From Tachypleus tridentatus (taxonomy: Eukaryota > Arthropoda > Merostomata > Xiphosura > Limulidae): a DNA stretch of 64,000 bases. Location: the NCBI RefSeq assembly GCF_004210375.1, contig NC_134835.1:73562447-73626446 (forward strand). The letters are read 5' to 3'. Below are positions 48,561-60,089 of the stretch, piece after piece. Position 1 is the first letter of the stretch; every line of letters begins with the position of its first letter. The notes under the pieces are model-generated. The model worked only from the letters and a program-made list of their open reading frames with translations, had not been told where the DNA came from and made no database searches. A program made the position numbers and the translations under genes.

Positions 48561-49093
48561 AAACACTTTTGTGAATGACAACCCTACCCTCATAAATGTG
48601 TACATGTATATCAAAACAAAACGTGTGATAGTAATGATAACAAGCTGCTTCATCTGTTTCATTCTAGATTTACAAAACAGTGTCTTTGCAGAACGTTACA
48701 GCCTTTACAACACCTGTAAAAAACCCTAAATATAACTTTTTCAAGACAATATTTTCTAGATGAAAACATTAATATATACTCTCTACAAAAAAGTAATTTG
48801 TCCTCAGGTTTAACACATATTTCGTTGTGTATGTATTCTATTTCACTAAATACACGAAACCGGAGTCAACTGAGATTCAAGTTTGTTTTTCGAAAGAATT
48901 ACAAGAAAACATCGACTATATAAATCTATATTGTATTTTATTTCGTTGTTTCTTCTTCTCACTTAAAAACATATTATCAGTTAAATATATTTTCACTGGC
49001 GTTACTTCTACTTCTTTAGATGTTAAACAGTAAAACCCAATAATTTATCAAAATGAAATAAACCATCTCGAGATTATCGTTGTTTCTCGACTT

Positions 49094-49667
49094 TGTGGAC
49101 TAAGAGTCTCAGACGTTATCTAAGGATGACATCGAATGTTGATTGGTTCCATGACCTAAGTAGTCTCAGCCGTTATCTAAGGATAACATCGAATGTTGAT
49201 TGGTTCCATGACCTAAGTAGTCTCAGCCATTATCTAAGGATGACATCGAATGTTGATTGGTTCCATGACCTAAGTAGTCTCAGCCGTTTTCTAGAGATGA
49301 CATCAAATGTTGATTGGTTCCGTGGACTAAGTAGTCTCAGCCGTTTTCTAAGGGTGACATCGAATGTTGATTGGTTTCATGACCTAAGCAGTTTCAGCCG
49401 TTTTCTAAGGATGACATTGAATGTTGAGTGATTCCGTGGACTAAGTAGTCTCAGCCGTTTTCTAAGGGTGACATCGAATGTTGATTGGTTCCATGGATTA
49501 AGTACAGTCTCATTCGTTTTTTGAGGGTGGCATTGAATGATGATTGGTTCCATGACCTAAGTAGTCTTAGTCGTTTTCTAAGGATGACATCAAATGTTGA
49601 TTGGTTCCGTAGATTAAGTACAGTCTCAGCCGTTTTCTAAGGATGACATCGAATGTTGATCGGTTCT
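49094..49667. repeat. 57-bp minisatellite, about 10 copies
   Basis: Tandem units of 57 bases, for example 'CTAAGTAGTCTCAGCCGTT', then 'GACATCGAATGTTGATTGG'. Two units carry a 2-base insertion ('AGTACAGTCTC'). The unit is a multiple of three, so the first six copies leave a plus-strand frame open with a 19-residue repeat. I read this as a by-product of unit length, not a gene. It lies inside ZP gene 1 intron 2. Confidence 0.95.
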
Positions 49668-49820
49668 TGCTTCAGCATATAAATTAAAGTGAAGGTACTC
49701 AAATTTCATTTGTATATATATTTTTATAGCTTTCACGCCTACGAGCCTTTTAAAAACGTAAAATCAGATAAACAAACACGACTATTTAATGGAAGTAAAG
49801 ATGCATTCAATGGTACTTAC

Positions 49821-49960
49821 CTTCAAAATTATCGTAAGAATCAGAAGAACCTTTGCCCAGAACATGGTGTTTCTAGCCGTTCCTCTTCCTTTCTTCGAAA
49901 TTCTTTGAAAACACAAGTATTAGAAGACTTATTGTCATCATTAGGATGATACGTTTTCGA
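49821..49960 (-). CDS. ZP gene 1, exon 2: 5' UTR plus start codon and signal peptide
   Basis: The ATG at 49,865-49,863 opens 15 codons (MFWAKVLLILTIILK) that run straight into a consensus GTAAGT donor at 49,820. The phase is 0. The large exon at 44,078 continues VSLATEETHE, giving a textbook signal peptide with cleavage after VSLA. Upstream, a T-rich tract and CAG at 49,963-49,961 make a strong acceptor, so the exon begins at 49,960 and its first 95 bases are 5' UTR. The coding part is 49,865-49,821. The intron to exon 3 is about 5.7 kb and contains a Tc1-like element, SINEs and a minisatellite. The exon is too short to be seen by ORF length, but splice sites, phase and signal-peptide completion agree. 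Confidence 0.85.
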
Positions 49961-50420
49961 CTGACAAAAATACATTCTGTCAAAATATTTCAGCTTTTAT
50001 TTATTAACCGTGTAAACACTATACATTTATATTTTATAACTACGAATCTCAGAATACTGTAATTTAAAACAGATTTTCTTTCTTTGTCGCTACTTAATCA
50101 ACAAAACAAAAATATCAACATTATTGATTAAAAAATCACGCATTGATTTAACGATACCTCGGAAAGGTGGTCTGGAAAAATAATAGAAAAAGAACGTATA
50201 AACTTAGAAAAACACATAAACAAAAACTTGCAGTATAACAAACAAGTACAAACTTTTTTCATTTCAATGCAACCTAGCTTCGGTAGTTAACAGTGCTATA
50301 CTAGGGCTTACTAGAAACTTCAGAATACTGACTGTAAATTATTTATATTTGCTGGGTCTAGAAGGAATAGAATCATAACTGTTGTGTTTAGGATTAAGAT
50401 GGTTTATTCTATCGAGAAAT

Positions 50421-50675
50421 GGCATAGTTTAGTTGTTAGCGTTCTGGACATCTGAGGGTCCATGCTTCATGTTTGTTGCCTCATAAACGAACTAAGCAAT
50501 TTGAGGTCGTGCATGTATTATAAGAGTAACGACCAAGTTCCATTATTCTACTAGGGTAGCCGAAGAGCTGGCGGTGGGTATTTTTGAGTAACGTCCCTCC
50601 CTTTGAAACGTCTATCCTTTGAAAATTAGGGACGACTAGCACATATAGATAGTCTTTCTGAGGCTCTGCATCCCT
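50421..50675 (+). repeat. SINE-A, old diverged copy
   Basis: Keeps 'GCATAGTTTAGTTGTTAGC', 'GGTAGCCGAAGAGCTGGCGG' and 'ATTAGGGACGACTAGCACA'. The tail is eroded. Confidence 0.75.
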
Positions 50676-51053
50676 TTGAGAACTGAACAAATCTTGTATC
50701 GATGTCCCTGGTAAAAATTTCATTTATTCTTTTCATAATATCGGATGTTTTTTAGAATTTTCGAATGTATACGTTCTACACAAAAGAGACACGTTCCGAT
50801 GTCTATTAAACATTTATGCATAATTGAAAGTCGATCGATTAAATACTTATTACTGGTCCTGATCTTCTATAGAAAGTGAAACAGTTCATGATTTAATATA
50901 TTTTCTTAAAGAAAGATATGAGAACAAAAGTAGCACCACAGAAAATGATCTAATAACGCAAATGTAAATACCAAAGAATAAAAGGTTATATTTTAAATAT
51001 AAATATCGAAGATCAATATGTTAATCACATGCAAGTATCGTACATACAATACA

Positions 51054-51315
51054 TGGGCCCACGTGATTAGAGCACTTGACTTGTAACCTGAGGGTCACGG
51101 GTTCGAATCCCCGTCACACCAACCATGCTTGTCCTTTCAGCTGTGAGGGCGTTATAATGTGACGGTCACTCTATTATTCGTTGGTAAAGGAATAGCCCAA
51201 GAGTTGACTGTAGGTGGTGACAAGTAGTTGCCTTCCCTCTAGTCTTACACTGCCAAATTAGGAACGGCAAGCGCAGATAACCCTCATATAGCTTTGCGCG
51301 AAATTCAAAAACACC
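51054..51315 (+). repeat. SINE-A, nearly full length
   Basis: The head is shortened ('GGGCCCACGTGATTAGAGC'). It has an intact B box and a complete 3' end. Confidence 0.93.
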
Positions 51316-52495
51316 ACACTTTTCACAATGTTCACTACCTAGGTGCAATACTTATTTACTTGTCATTAGGCATTACCTTTAGGCCTATTATATTCTGTAG
51401 TCTATATCTAGTCTCTAAGAGATTTTCAACAATTAGAAGTTTATAATAATTGTATTCCAATCACTTCATTCTCACCGCCGACAAATAATTATAATCATGC
51501 TTATAACAAACCTGAAAACGGCGTTCTCACCCGAACAGTTTTTGTTGTAACAAATTACTCGTATAAAGCTTTCCGACCAGTTACTGTGTTTGTGGTGTAC
51601 CTGCTGTAGAATGTTCAATGACACAATAAATCTGATTTATACGTAATACGTAATGCCAACGTAATGCTAATACGTAATGCCAACTATGGAATTATAATAA
51701 TACTTCGACAGCTCGGAAAAGAATTCACACCACAACAGATGTTAAGGTACAATACTTTAGAAGCTTTTGAATAGAACATCACTTATATTTCACCTACTGT
51801 TACATGCTTATTTGTTTAAAAAAATATTCCGTAACCGCTGGAAAACAAATACTCGTTGTTTAGTTAACGTATCCGTAGGATCTTCCTATTAGCTATTTTG
51901 TTCACCAATTTATATAAAAAAAAACTTCCAATAACTCTTTTTCTTAAGCAAATACATTCTATGTGCACAGTCTTAGATCTCAAAAATAAATGAGTACAGA
52001 AGAAATTCCTTTAGATTTTGTCAAACATCGTCTTATCTATCCTAGCTGTTACAAAATGCTTACGACAAACGGTAAGAACTCCATTTTGGGTCACCAAGTC
52101 TTTACTTTTCTCTTGAAACTAAAATTATTCAAGTCAGGTTATAAAACAGAAAGTATTATCACCGAATTCTGAAAAAACTGCAACTGGAAAATATGTTGTT
52201 TAAAAAAGGTATTTTGACTTACTCAGTTAAAAAAATAACTACTTTTTATGTGTGTAATTGACAGAGCAATGACTAACATGTTTTAACAAAGTTTGTTTAA
52301 AGCGTATTTGCTCTAAATTTATTCATTCTCAGGTCAGTCCGTTGTCAAGCAGTATTACTAAACTGGTGAGTTTTTTATTTGTTTTTAATTGTAGTAATCG
52401 ACTTAAATCTGCAAATAATATACCATACACTTTCTTCCTATCACATTTAAACATTTGCAATAAAACTAAAACTTCGATATAAGGGGAAGTGAAAT

Positions 52496-52521
52496 ATATA
52501 TATATTTCATATATATATATG
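52496..52521. repeat. (AT)n microsatellite, palindromic
   Basis: Two TA runs either side of TTTC in ZP gene 1 intron 1. Confidence 0.9.
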
Positions 52522-52956
52522 AAGAAATATTCCAGTAATAGAGTAAAACTTTAAAATAACAGCAAATCATAATTTTCTGTTTGCCAGTAATACATGAATA
52601 TTTAAACAAACAACAATAAACTACTAATTAACGATAGAGTGAGAATACAAAAGTAGACGGTAAGCAAACAAATTATGTTGTTAGGCCTTTTGGACAATAA
52701 AACTCTGATATGTCAATTAAATTTATTCTTAGTGGCGTGGGCTTATTCGGTTTTAGATCAAATTTGCAGCTATAAGTTTATTATATATTATAACAGTAAA
52801 CATTACAGTAACATTTTAGGAAATGCATTTGTTCCAATCATAGGACAGGATTATATTTTCTTTACAAAAATATTCTTCAGTGAGTTTATGCTCATTCTCT
52901 GCCTCAATCAGCGCTGTTTTTAATCAAATCTTCATACTGGGCACATACTGTCTTAC

Positions 52957-53015
52957 CTTTAAAAACACTTCCTATCAATATACCATTAGCACTTTTCAAG
53001 TTCACAATAAGCAAT
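52957..53015 (-). other. ZP gene 1, exon 1 (putative non-coding leader)
   Basis: A GTAAGA donor at 52,956 follows a short segment that begins about 30 bases downstream of a TATAAAA word (minus strand, 53,046-53,040). The 5' end at about 53,015 is inferred from that spacing, not read from an initiator. The segment has only a tiny upstream ORF. It would splice to the acceptor at 49,961, with an intron of about 3.0 kb. No other minus-strand gene lies between, so assignment to ZP gene 1 is the simplest reading. Confidence 0.5.
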
Positions 53016-53260
53016 AGGTGCACGAATTCAATTCATTCGTTTTATACTGGTCCTGAAAGTATGTAACCCACCTTGTTACTTTCGCGCCTAGTAGAACAAG
53101 AACCGTCTGCTGCCACGGGCTAGAATCTTAACTGTAGCTCAACGCGGTTGCTTAAATGTTTCTCCCGTGTTTCTCATTGGCCTTGGCCTTGATGATTACG
53201 GGCGTCCTTCTGGTGATTGGCTTGGAGTAGCGGATAGAAGAGGTTCTAGAGCTCGATATA
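53016..53260 (-). promoter_or_regulatory. Candidate promoter of ZP gene 1
   Basis: This is a visibly GC-richer block in AT-rich surroundings. On the minus strand it contains TATAAAA at 53,046-53,040 and two CCAAT boxes (complements of ATTGG at 53,176-53,180 and 53,216-53,220). An E2F-type TTTCGCGCC is at 53,080-53,088 on the plus strand. It lies immediately upstream of the putative leader exon. Factor binding is inference. Confidence 0.5.
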
Positions 53261-53511
53261 TGTCGAGCGTTAAAAATGTTACATTAATCTAGTAAACATT
53301 TAAAAACCCAGTAAAATACATAGCACTGGGCTAATTGGTATTCACGAAACGGCGATGAGCGACATAACAAAATAGTTTGCATAGAATGTAAAAACTACAC
53401 TTAAGGCTGATGTACGCATAACAAAATAACTAAAAATTGACTTTCATTAAATTATCTAGTAACATTATACGTTATTACTTGCCATCTAGCTCAAGACACT
53501 TAAAATGATTC

Positions 53512-53540
53512 TATAGTATATATATATATATACTATATAT
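53512..53540. repeat. (AT)n microsatellite, palindromic
   Basis: A TA run with symmetric CTATAGTATA / TATACTATAT borders, upstream of the ZP gene 1 promoter. Confidence 0.9.
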
Positions 53541-53677
53541 GGAAAACAGTGGGACCGGTGGTATCGGTCACAAGTGAACCCTTGGACATGTATAAATTTC
53601 CAAATTAGTTTTAATCTTGTATTTATGAAGTCATTTATTTTGTTGCATATAATGAATAATGTCAATCTCTTCATTAG

Positions 53678-53699
53678 TGATATATATATATATATATAA
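53678..53699. repeat. (AT)n microsatellite
   Basis: A pure TA run. Confidence 0.9.
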
Positions 53700-53719
53700 T
53701 TTATGAAAAACAATATGGA

Positions 53720-56700
53720 GTAATATCAAGTATATGTTATTGTCACATTGACGTGAATATTATATATCAATTTTAATAACACCAACCGTAAAATTACTTG
53801 GAACTTCAAGTGTAAAGAAGTAACTAGTTATGTCGTTTTGTACGAAATAATTATGGTACCAAAATATTCCTTTTTCTCATATCCAAGTTTTAAGCTATGA
53901 CTTACTTTGTATGGCTTTCCTTCTTACCGTTTTTTATTAAAATTAAAAGAAATATTTTATCATTATTTTCTAGTAGTTTCCGTGTTAGTTAGTCACATTT
54001 AAATATTTATGTACATTTTATGTTGTTTTTTTTATCTTAAGATCCTAAGAAGGAAGATGAACACAACAATACTACCTTCCTTTGAATATCTAGAACACTT
54101 GATAAATAACATAAAGATCAATAATATGGAATAAGAAGTGCAAACACATAATCGTATTTCCCTTATGTCAAAGGTTTCTCTGAAGACATAGAGAAGATAA
54201 ATGAACAACATAAAGTATTCATAAGCCACAAAACAACATCACTTGGCATGGCCAAGTGGTTAAGGCACTCGACTCGTAATCCGAGGGTCACGGGTTCTAA
54301 TCTCCGTCACACTAAACATGCTCGTCCTTTTAACCGTGGGGGCGTTATAATGTTAAGGTCAATCCTACTATTCGTTAGTAAAGTAAAAGAGGAACCCAAG
54401 AGCTGGTGGTGGGTGGTGATGACTAGCTGCTTCCCTTCCCTCCAGTCTGACACTGCTAAATTAGAGACGGATATCGCAGATAGTCCTCGAGTAGCTTTGC
54501 GTGCAATGGAAACCAAACCAATATCATCGCAATTACCTGACATACCAAACCACATAAGGATATAACTGGGAGCACCTGAGAAACAAAAAGGCCAATACAT
54601 TCAATATCAGTCTATTTGCAATAAATCATCATACCAGAGAAGAAGAACATGCGTAGAACTAAAGTAATATAAAATAACGCGATATGAACCACAGGAGAAA
54701 GAAAGAAATATAAAAGCAGCTTTCTAGGTGTATCTAGCTGATAATACTGTTACCCAGCCTAGCATGGAAGTCAGAAAGAATGCATTCAAATTGATTCAAG
54801 TCCTAATGTGGAGGAACCAGATGAGTGGATAACACATATTATTGAATCACAAATCTTAATGGTGCAGAATCTATCTTTCTTAGGACTTCCTTGAAGAAAG
54901 CAGTAGAGGTGCTACTGAATGTGAGACAACAAATAATTAGTAAATATTTGGAATACTAATGCCTAATTAATTACTAGACTTTGATTATTGTATAGGCTAT
55001 TAACCATAACAACGAATAATAGCCGATCGTCAAAACCATGTGGTATATTTATGGATATTAAAGTAGATTAACGATTACATATTTTCTTCAGTATAATGCG
55101 TTTCGTTGATGAAAAACAGATATTTTGCTATACTTTCTGCACTGATAAAGTACTTAAAAAACGTTTTAGGCAAGTAGCTTCAGGAGAGCTTTCGTCATCG
55201 GTTGAAAATATGTGACCTCTGCGTTCTCCACAAGCAGTATGATGAGTGAATATCGCAGCGCTACCTATAGTAGTAACGGATCTGTTAATTCCTCTTCATA
55301 GCTAGGTCATGTACTTCCTGTAGTAAAGTTTTTAAACATAGAGACTGCCCCTAAAACCCACCTATAGCTCCACATTTCTGTGTTACTCAAGTTTAGGTTA
55401 TTGGTTATTTCTAGGAGATATTTTCATTCTTTTAGTACATCGCACAATAGTGATCTTTGGTTATTTATAAAAATATTCATAAGAAATACAAAGTCTTATT
55501 ATAAAACTTTGTAGAATGCAGAAATCTAAGTTTTTGACTGATTTTACAGAATATTTGAAGTAAGGGCGTAACACATCACGAAAGGCCACTAATTCGGTAA
55601 TCATAAACTTACACGCCTTTTATTTTATGTATGTCGAAGCTCAATTTCCAATGGAGATGAGCGTGATCTAGTTGCTAGCTTGCCGAGTTGCTGATAAAAA
55701 AATCGAACGTTTGAGCCACAAAATACCACTGAACGTTTCACAGTTTCGCCTATAAATGTATTTTAAATATAACAGACGAAATAAACTTGTCACACTCTTC
55801 GAAAGAAGCTAATTTAAAAAGTATTATTTTAAATGTAAACTTATAAGTATTGAAAGTATCCGAAAAGATGGCAGCAATACATATAACTGATTCAATCTTA
55901 GCTATATTAATATAACGTTCAAATAATATCGAAGTAACATTAACACGCTCTCCTGTAACTGGGTTTTGTTATTGAGTAAACGTTCGTAATAATAGTATGG
56001 TAATCAGGTTCACTGATGTCCTACAGGTAAAAATAATATATCGTAGAAATGAAAGGTAGTTATCCCGATTGTTGCTTCTCCCTTGATAAAAGTCCAACTT
56101 CCACTTAACATTTAAGAATAACTGTTAAGTTGACCTTTTAGCAAATAGTGAAGTAGCCTTTACCTTACATCTCTGTCTTTCCCATAACAATGTTGTGGAC
56201 TTACTGTGAAATTAAAAATATATACTTTTGGTATCGAACACACACTTTAAAAAATAAAAGTAATTCAAACGGAATGGGAAAATGTACAATAAAATATTTT
56301 TACCACAATTAACATAAGAATGTTGCATTCATTGTTAATGATAGTGAAACTTTGTTTTATTGTATACTTTTTCTAACCCATTTTAGTTGCTTTTAGTTCT
56401 TATTTTAAAAATTGTTGTCCAGTTTTCTTTATAGAAAAGGTGAACTGTAATTATTTAATAAAATCATCCAGTCCTAACAAATTAGGGCTAGAAGCTGTAG
56501 ATTACATGTACGCCCATTAAAAAGGCTGTAGTAATTCTCCTTAATGTGTAAGAAATAGTCTGTGATGTACTATGGATGCAGATTACTCATTATTCAAGCA
56601 TCATCTTAACTACAGATATCTGGCTGTTCAGATTCCAGCTCTAATGCTCAATGGCACAATGACAGAGAATAAAGTCGCCCAAAATAGCTAAGTATTTATT

Positions 56701-57290
56701 GTTGCAGCCATTGCATAACAACTATAAACAAACACACCCATTTAGAGCATATAAAGTCTATAGCTGATGACTGTATAAAGCTCTGATCTCATAGAGAGCC
56801 AAAAACTCAGTTAATTGCTCCAGAAGTTTGTTGATATTTTATAGTACCAGACGGCAGTTGGGTTGGACATTTATTTCACATGCCATTACACAGATAAAAC
56901 AATAACTATTGCCAGTTTCTTTGGAGCACTAGGAATATAACTAAAGCTAAAAATGAGCATTTGTTAACGGATAGAAAGTAAAACATTCAGAGAGTGCATG
57001 ATCATCTCTGTTGGTAATATTCATTAGCAAGACAAAAAGCCAAAGTTCCATGTAAACTTAGCTAATAGAATGAAGTAATATGTATCAATGCCTATCCTTT
57101 AACCCTGCAAAGATGCGTGTCTGAATGCATTAAAGTGCCTAATGACTTGGTATGGTTGATCTGTTTTTTGTATACTGGTAAAATGAATTAAATCAAAAAA
57201 TTAGATCTAAGACCACTTTCAGCTTCAAATCATTTAGTTCACTTAACGTGCCTGTCACTTTTGAAAGGCTAACAAAATGTACTTAGAGAA
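53720..57290. other. Region upstream of ZP gene 1 with no gene found
   Basis: One SINE-A at 54.2 kb; otherwise AT-rich sequence. The 56,500-57,290 part precedes the Gypsy pol relic and may be its decayed 5' portion, but no gag or protease motif is readable. Confidence 0.5.
54242..54520 (+). repeat. SINE-A, full length
   Basis: Head 'TTGGCATGGCCAAGTGG' and a full body with small insertions (a duplicated AGTAAA). The tail diverges after TTTGCGTG. Confidence 0.93.
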
Positions 57291-57299
57291 CTGCAATGA

Positions 57300-58760
57300 G
57301 AAAGACATTTTATTTTTGTGAATATCATATACATCTTTGGTCATAAATTTCAAACCATACTTGAGAATGTAAGAATGGTATCCGAGCGCAACAAAGATGC
57401 AGGTTTCAAATTGAAACTAAAAAGTGTATGCTCATATGCATGGAAGTGCAGATTCTCAGTTACACTGCCTGTACCTCTTCATTGTCCACTGATCCTGGGA
57501 ATATGGAAGTGTCTAGGTTTGGTCTCTACCTTTTAATAAATAGCATCTTCTTTTAATATGTTTTATTAACAATGGTTTGTGTCCGAAATAGCTGCTTTTA
57601 TCCTTTAAGCCTGCTTTGACAAAAAAAAACAGTATTTACTTTGTATGAACATCAAAAAATGTATTTCAGTTCTTGGCGCACACTTTAGTCAAATCATCAG
57701 TGTTGACTCATCCTTGTTAAGAATGTCTATTTGTAAAGGATACAGACTCCAGTGATAATGGGATTGACATGATTTTGCCAAAATATTATACGATAAAAAA
57801 GAAAACTGCTTGTAGCTGTAGTATTTGTCAAGCATTATTACTATTTCTTACCTAATCAATTTGACCATGGATCTCTAAAATGACTCCTGAACTTCAAAAA
57901 GCTGGGAAATATGATAGCGCTCTAAGTAATTGCATTACAAGAATACTACTTTGTTGTACAACATCAGTAAAGTTTTAGTAGAATAGAAGCATTAACAGAC
58001 TCTCTGACCAAGCAATGAGATCATGCGCTTTTGTTGACTATTCAGATGTTGTAGATTTGCAAGTGGTTAAAACCATTATAGCATGAGTTATGACGAAACA
58101 TACAAACATTGATAATTGTATGTTTGAACAAACACCATAGATGACTGATCAGAATTTTCAAAAAGAGCAACTGAAGGAACAGGCCTTAACTTTGTTGCTA
58201 CCTATCATACAGCTTAACCATAACAAACTGATGCTAACGTATGTCTCTGGTATAGCCAATTAAAAGTGCAAAACAGTTTGCTGTAGCATTTCTATGAACC
58301 ACTGATACATTTTAACCAAACTTTGATGCATATAGTGGTCTGTGGGAAATATTTCAGACTTTGCATAATGCAAGGACTGGAGGGCACCTGGGACTATCAT
58401 ATACTATTGCAAATGTATTCAAACAGTTTCTGGGGCCACATTCGTGTAAAACTTTGTGCATTAATGTAGATATTGCACTAGTGTAGTGTTTAGAGAAATT
58501 TAGCTGAACTCGAGTAAAATGAAACAGAATATAGTAAGAGAAAGAGAGAGAATCATTTTATATATAGCTAGTCCTATGTTCAAAGCAGGAAAAGATAATT
58601 AGTATGTGCTGGCCAAACACATTATTTTACCCATTGTTTGTGCGTATGCACAGCTCATCACAGATGTTTTGACTGAACTATAGATATACTTTGGCGTACC
58701 AGAAGAAATCCGTGCAGGTCAACAATCATTTGTTTGCATACTTATGTCGAATGTTATACA
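57300..58760 (+). mobile_element. Gypsy-type LTR retrotransposon pol relic (RT, RNase H, integrase)
   Basis: Ordered plus-strand scraps of a pol gene. The RT thumb region is at about 57,325-57,440 ('IFGHKFQTILENVR', then 'KDAGFKLKLKSVC'). An RNase H-like start lies at about 57,739 ('DTDSSDNGIDMILPK'). The integrase zinc-binding region is at about 58,360-58,460 ('TLHNARTGGHLGLSYTIANV'). The integrase core is at about 58,620-58,730 ('IYFGVPEEIRAGQQSF'). The order matches Gypsy/Ty3 elements. Stops and frameshifts are frequent and no terminal repeats were seen. Sequence from 56,500 to 57,300 and 58,760 to 59,290 may belong to the same element but has no motif I trust. Confidence 0.65.
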
Positions 58761-59828
58761 TGGTGTACTTCACTATATTATCTTTAGTTTGTTGTGTTCG
58801 ACTGAATGGACCCTTCAAAGTGTAGAATACGTACTTGCTAATTTTATTACCATTGACCCAACTATATGTCACGATGACATACCATGCAACTTGTCGACTC
58901 TCTATCTCCTGCACCTCCTGATGCTCAGATTAGAAGTATTATTACCTATAGATGAAACGTATAGGCCTCCACTTAGTGCAAAAATACAATAGCGTTGTCA
59001 GGAATATGTAAAATAACTGTTTTTGTTGCTTTTTTGCATGAACTTACAAAAGCGCATGCTTAAAATTAGATGCTAAACAATACCGGCAATGGGATGAAAT
59101 TTCAAGCTTGGTGACAGGGTTTGGTTGTAGGTTGTGCTGCTGGTTTACAGTGCTAGAACAGTGAAGAGAATAATGAGTTACAATATCAGTCTTGGCTACA
59201 AGTTTATATCCATGATAACCTTCTGAAGAACTGGCTACGCCAGTGAATGAGCAGGTATTGATTTTATAATCTCGTCTCAACTGACGAGGAGGAAAAGACA
59301 GGTATTACATATGTGACCACTCATGAAAGGTAAAACAAGGAAAAACTTTTCTAGCAAAAAAAAAAAACCCTCTATCGGTCTTTGTCAAGACCGGATTGAG
59401 GTTTCTATTGGCCCTAGACTTTTCGCCTTATAAAGGCTCCCTCGAGACATAACTTCTACGTTTAATATATTTATAGTCAGGCTTAAAGCCCCATAATTAG
59501 TGTAAGGCCCTTGGCTTCAGCCCAGTAAGCCAATGTCTCAATCCAGCGTTGGTCTTTGTAAGCCCGTTAACATTCAGAATCCTTTAAAATCATTGTGTTC
59601 ACTCCCTCTCTGCATCTTCATTTTAACATACAAATCCAAACCTCATCGCTTACACTGACTTTAGTATGATTGAAATGTTCCTTCTAATTCATGTCGTGTC
59701 TAATGGACCTACTCAGAAGATTTTAGGTCCAAATTTTTATGCTTTAATTTTCCTAAGACGGTATCTCAATTTCAAATTCAAATTTTATTGAGATATTTGA
59801 CAACGTTGAGTGTAATGTATTTTTTTTT

Positions 59829-60089
59829 TTGTTTTTTTTAATTTCGCACAAAGCTACTCGAGGGCTATCTGCGCTAGCCGTCCCTAATTTATCAGTGTAA
59901 GACTAGAGGGAAGGCAGCTAGTCATCACCACCCACCGCCAACTCTTGGGCTACTCTTTTACCAACGAAAAGTGGGATTGACCGTCACATTATACGCCCCC
60001 ACGGCTGGGAGGGCGAGCATGTTTAGCGCGACGCGGGCACGAACCCGCGACCCTCGGATTACGAGTCGCACGCCTTACGCGCTTGGCCA
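59829..60089 (-). repeat. SINE-A, young subfamily copy 2
   Basis: Carries the same diagnostic variants as the 40.2-kb copy. It stops at 'TTGGCCAG', so the last head bases are missing. Confidence 0.94.

Larger units (their letters stand above)
44079..49820 (-). other. ZP gene 1 intron 2 (about 5.7 kb)
   Basis: A phase-0 intron bounded by the GTAAGT donor at 49,820 and the AG acceptor at 44,080-44,079. It holds a SINE-B (44.2 kb), the Tc1-like element (44.5-46.1 kb), three SINE-A copies, a GC-richer non-coding block (46.96-47.53 kb) and the 57-bp minisatellite. The stretch 48,560-49,090 shows nothing else. Confidence 0.75.
49961..52956 (-). other. ZP gene 1 putative intron 1 (about 3.0 kb)
   Basis: Bounded by the GTAAGA donor at 52,956 and the CAG acceptor at 49,963-49,961. 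It contains two SINE-A copies (50.4 and 51.1 kb) and an AT microsatellite (52.5 kb). The stretches 49,980-50,410 and 51,320-52,490 are featureless AT-rich sequence. Confidence 0.45.

Noticed and set aside
49093..49431. Protein with 19-residue repeats
   Set aside because: The frame exists only because the repeat unit is 57 bases; it breaks at the 2-base insertions, is GTG-started and is intronic.
49094..49667. CRISPR array
   Set aside because: The units are contiguous with no unique spacers and the context is a eukaryotic intron; it is a minisatellite.
49956..49966. Arthropod initiator TCAGTC as transcription start of ZP gene 1
   Set aside because: The same bases form a T-rich tract plus CAG acceptor, and a TATA-linked exon with a donor exists upstream at 53.0 kb, so splicing explains them better.
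54248..54600. Frames of about 100 codons on both strands
   Set aside because: They lie within a SINE-A copy.
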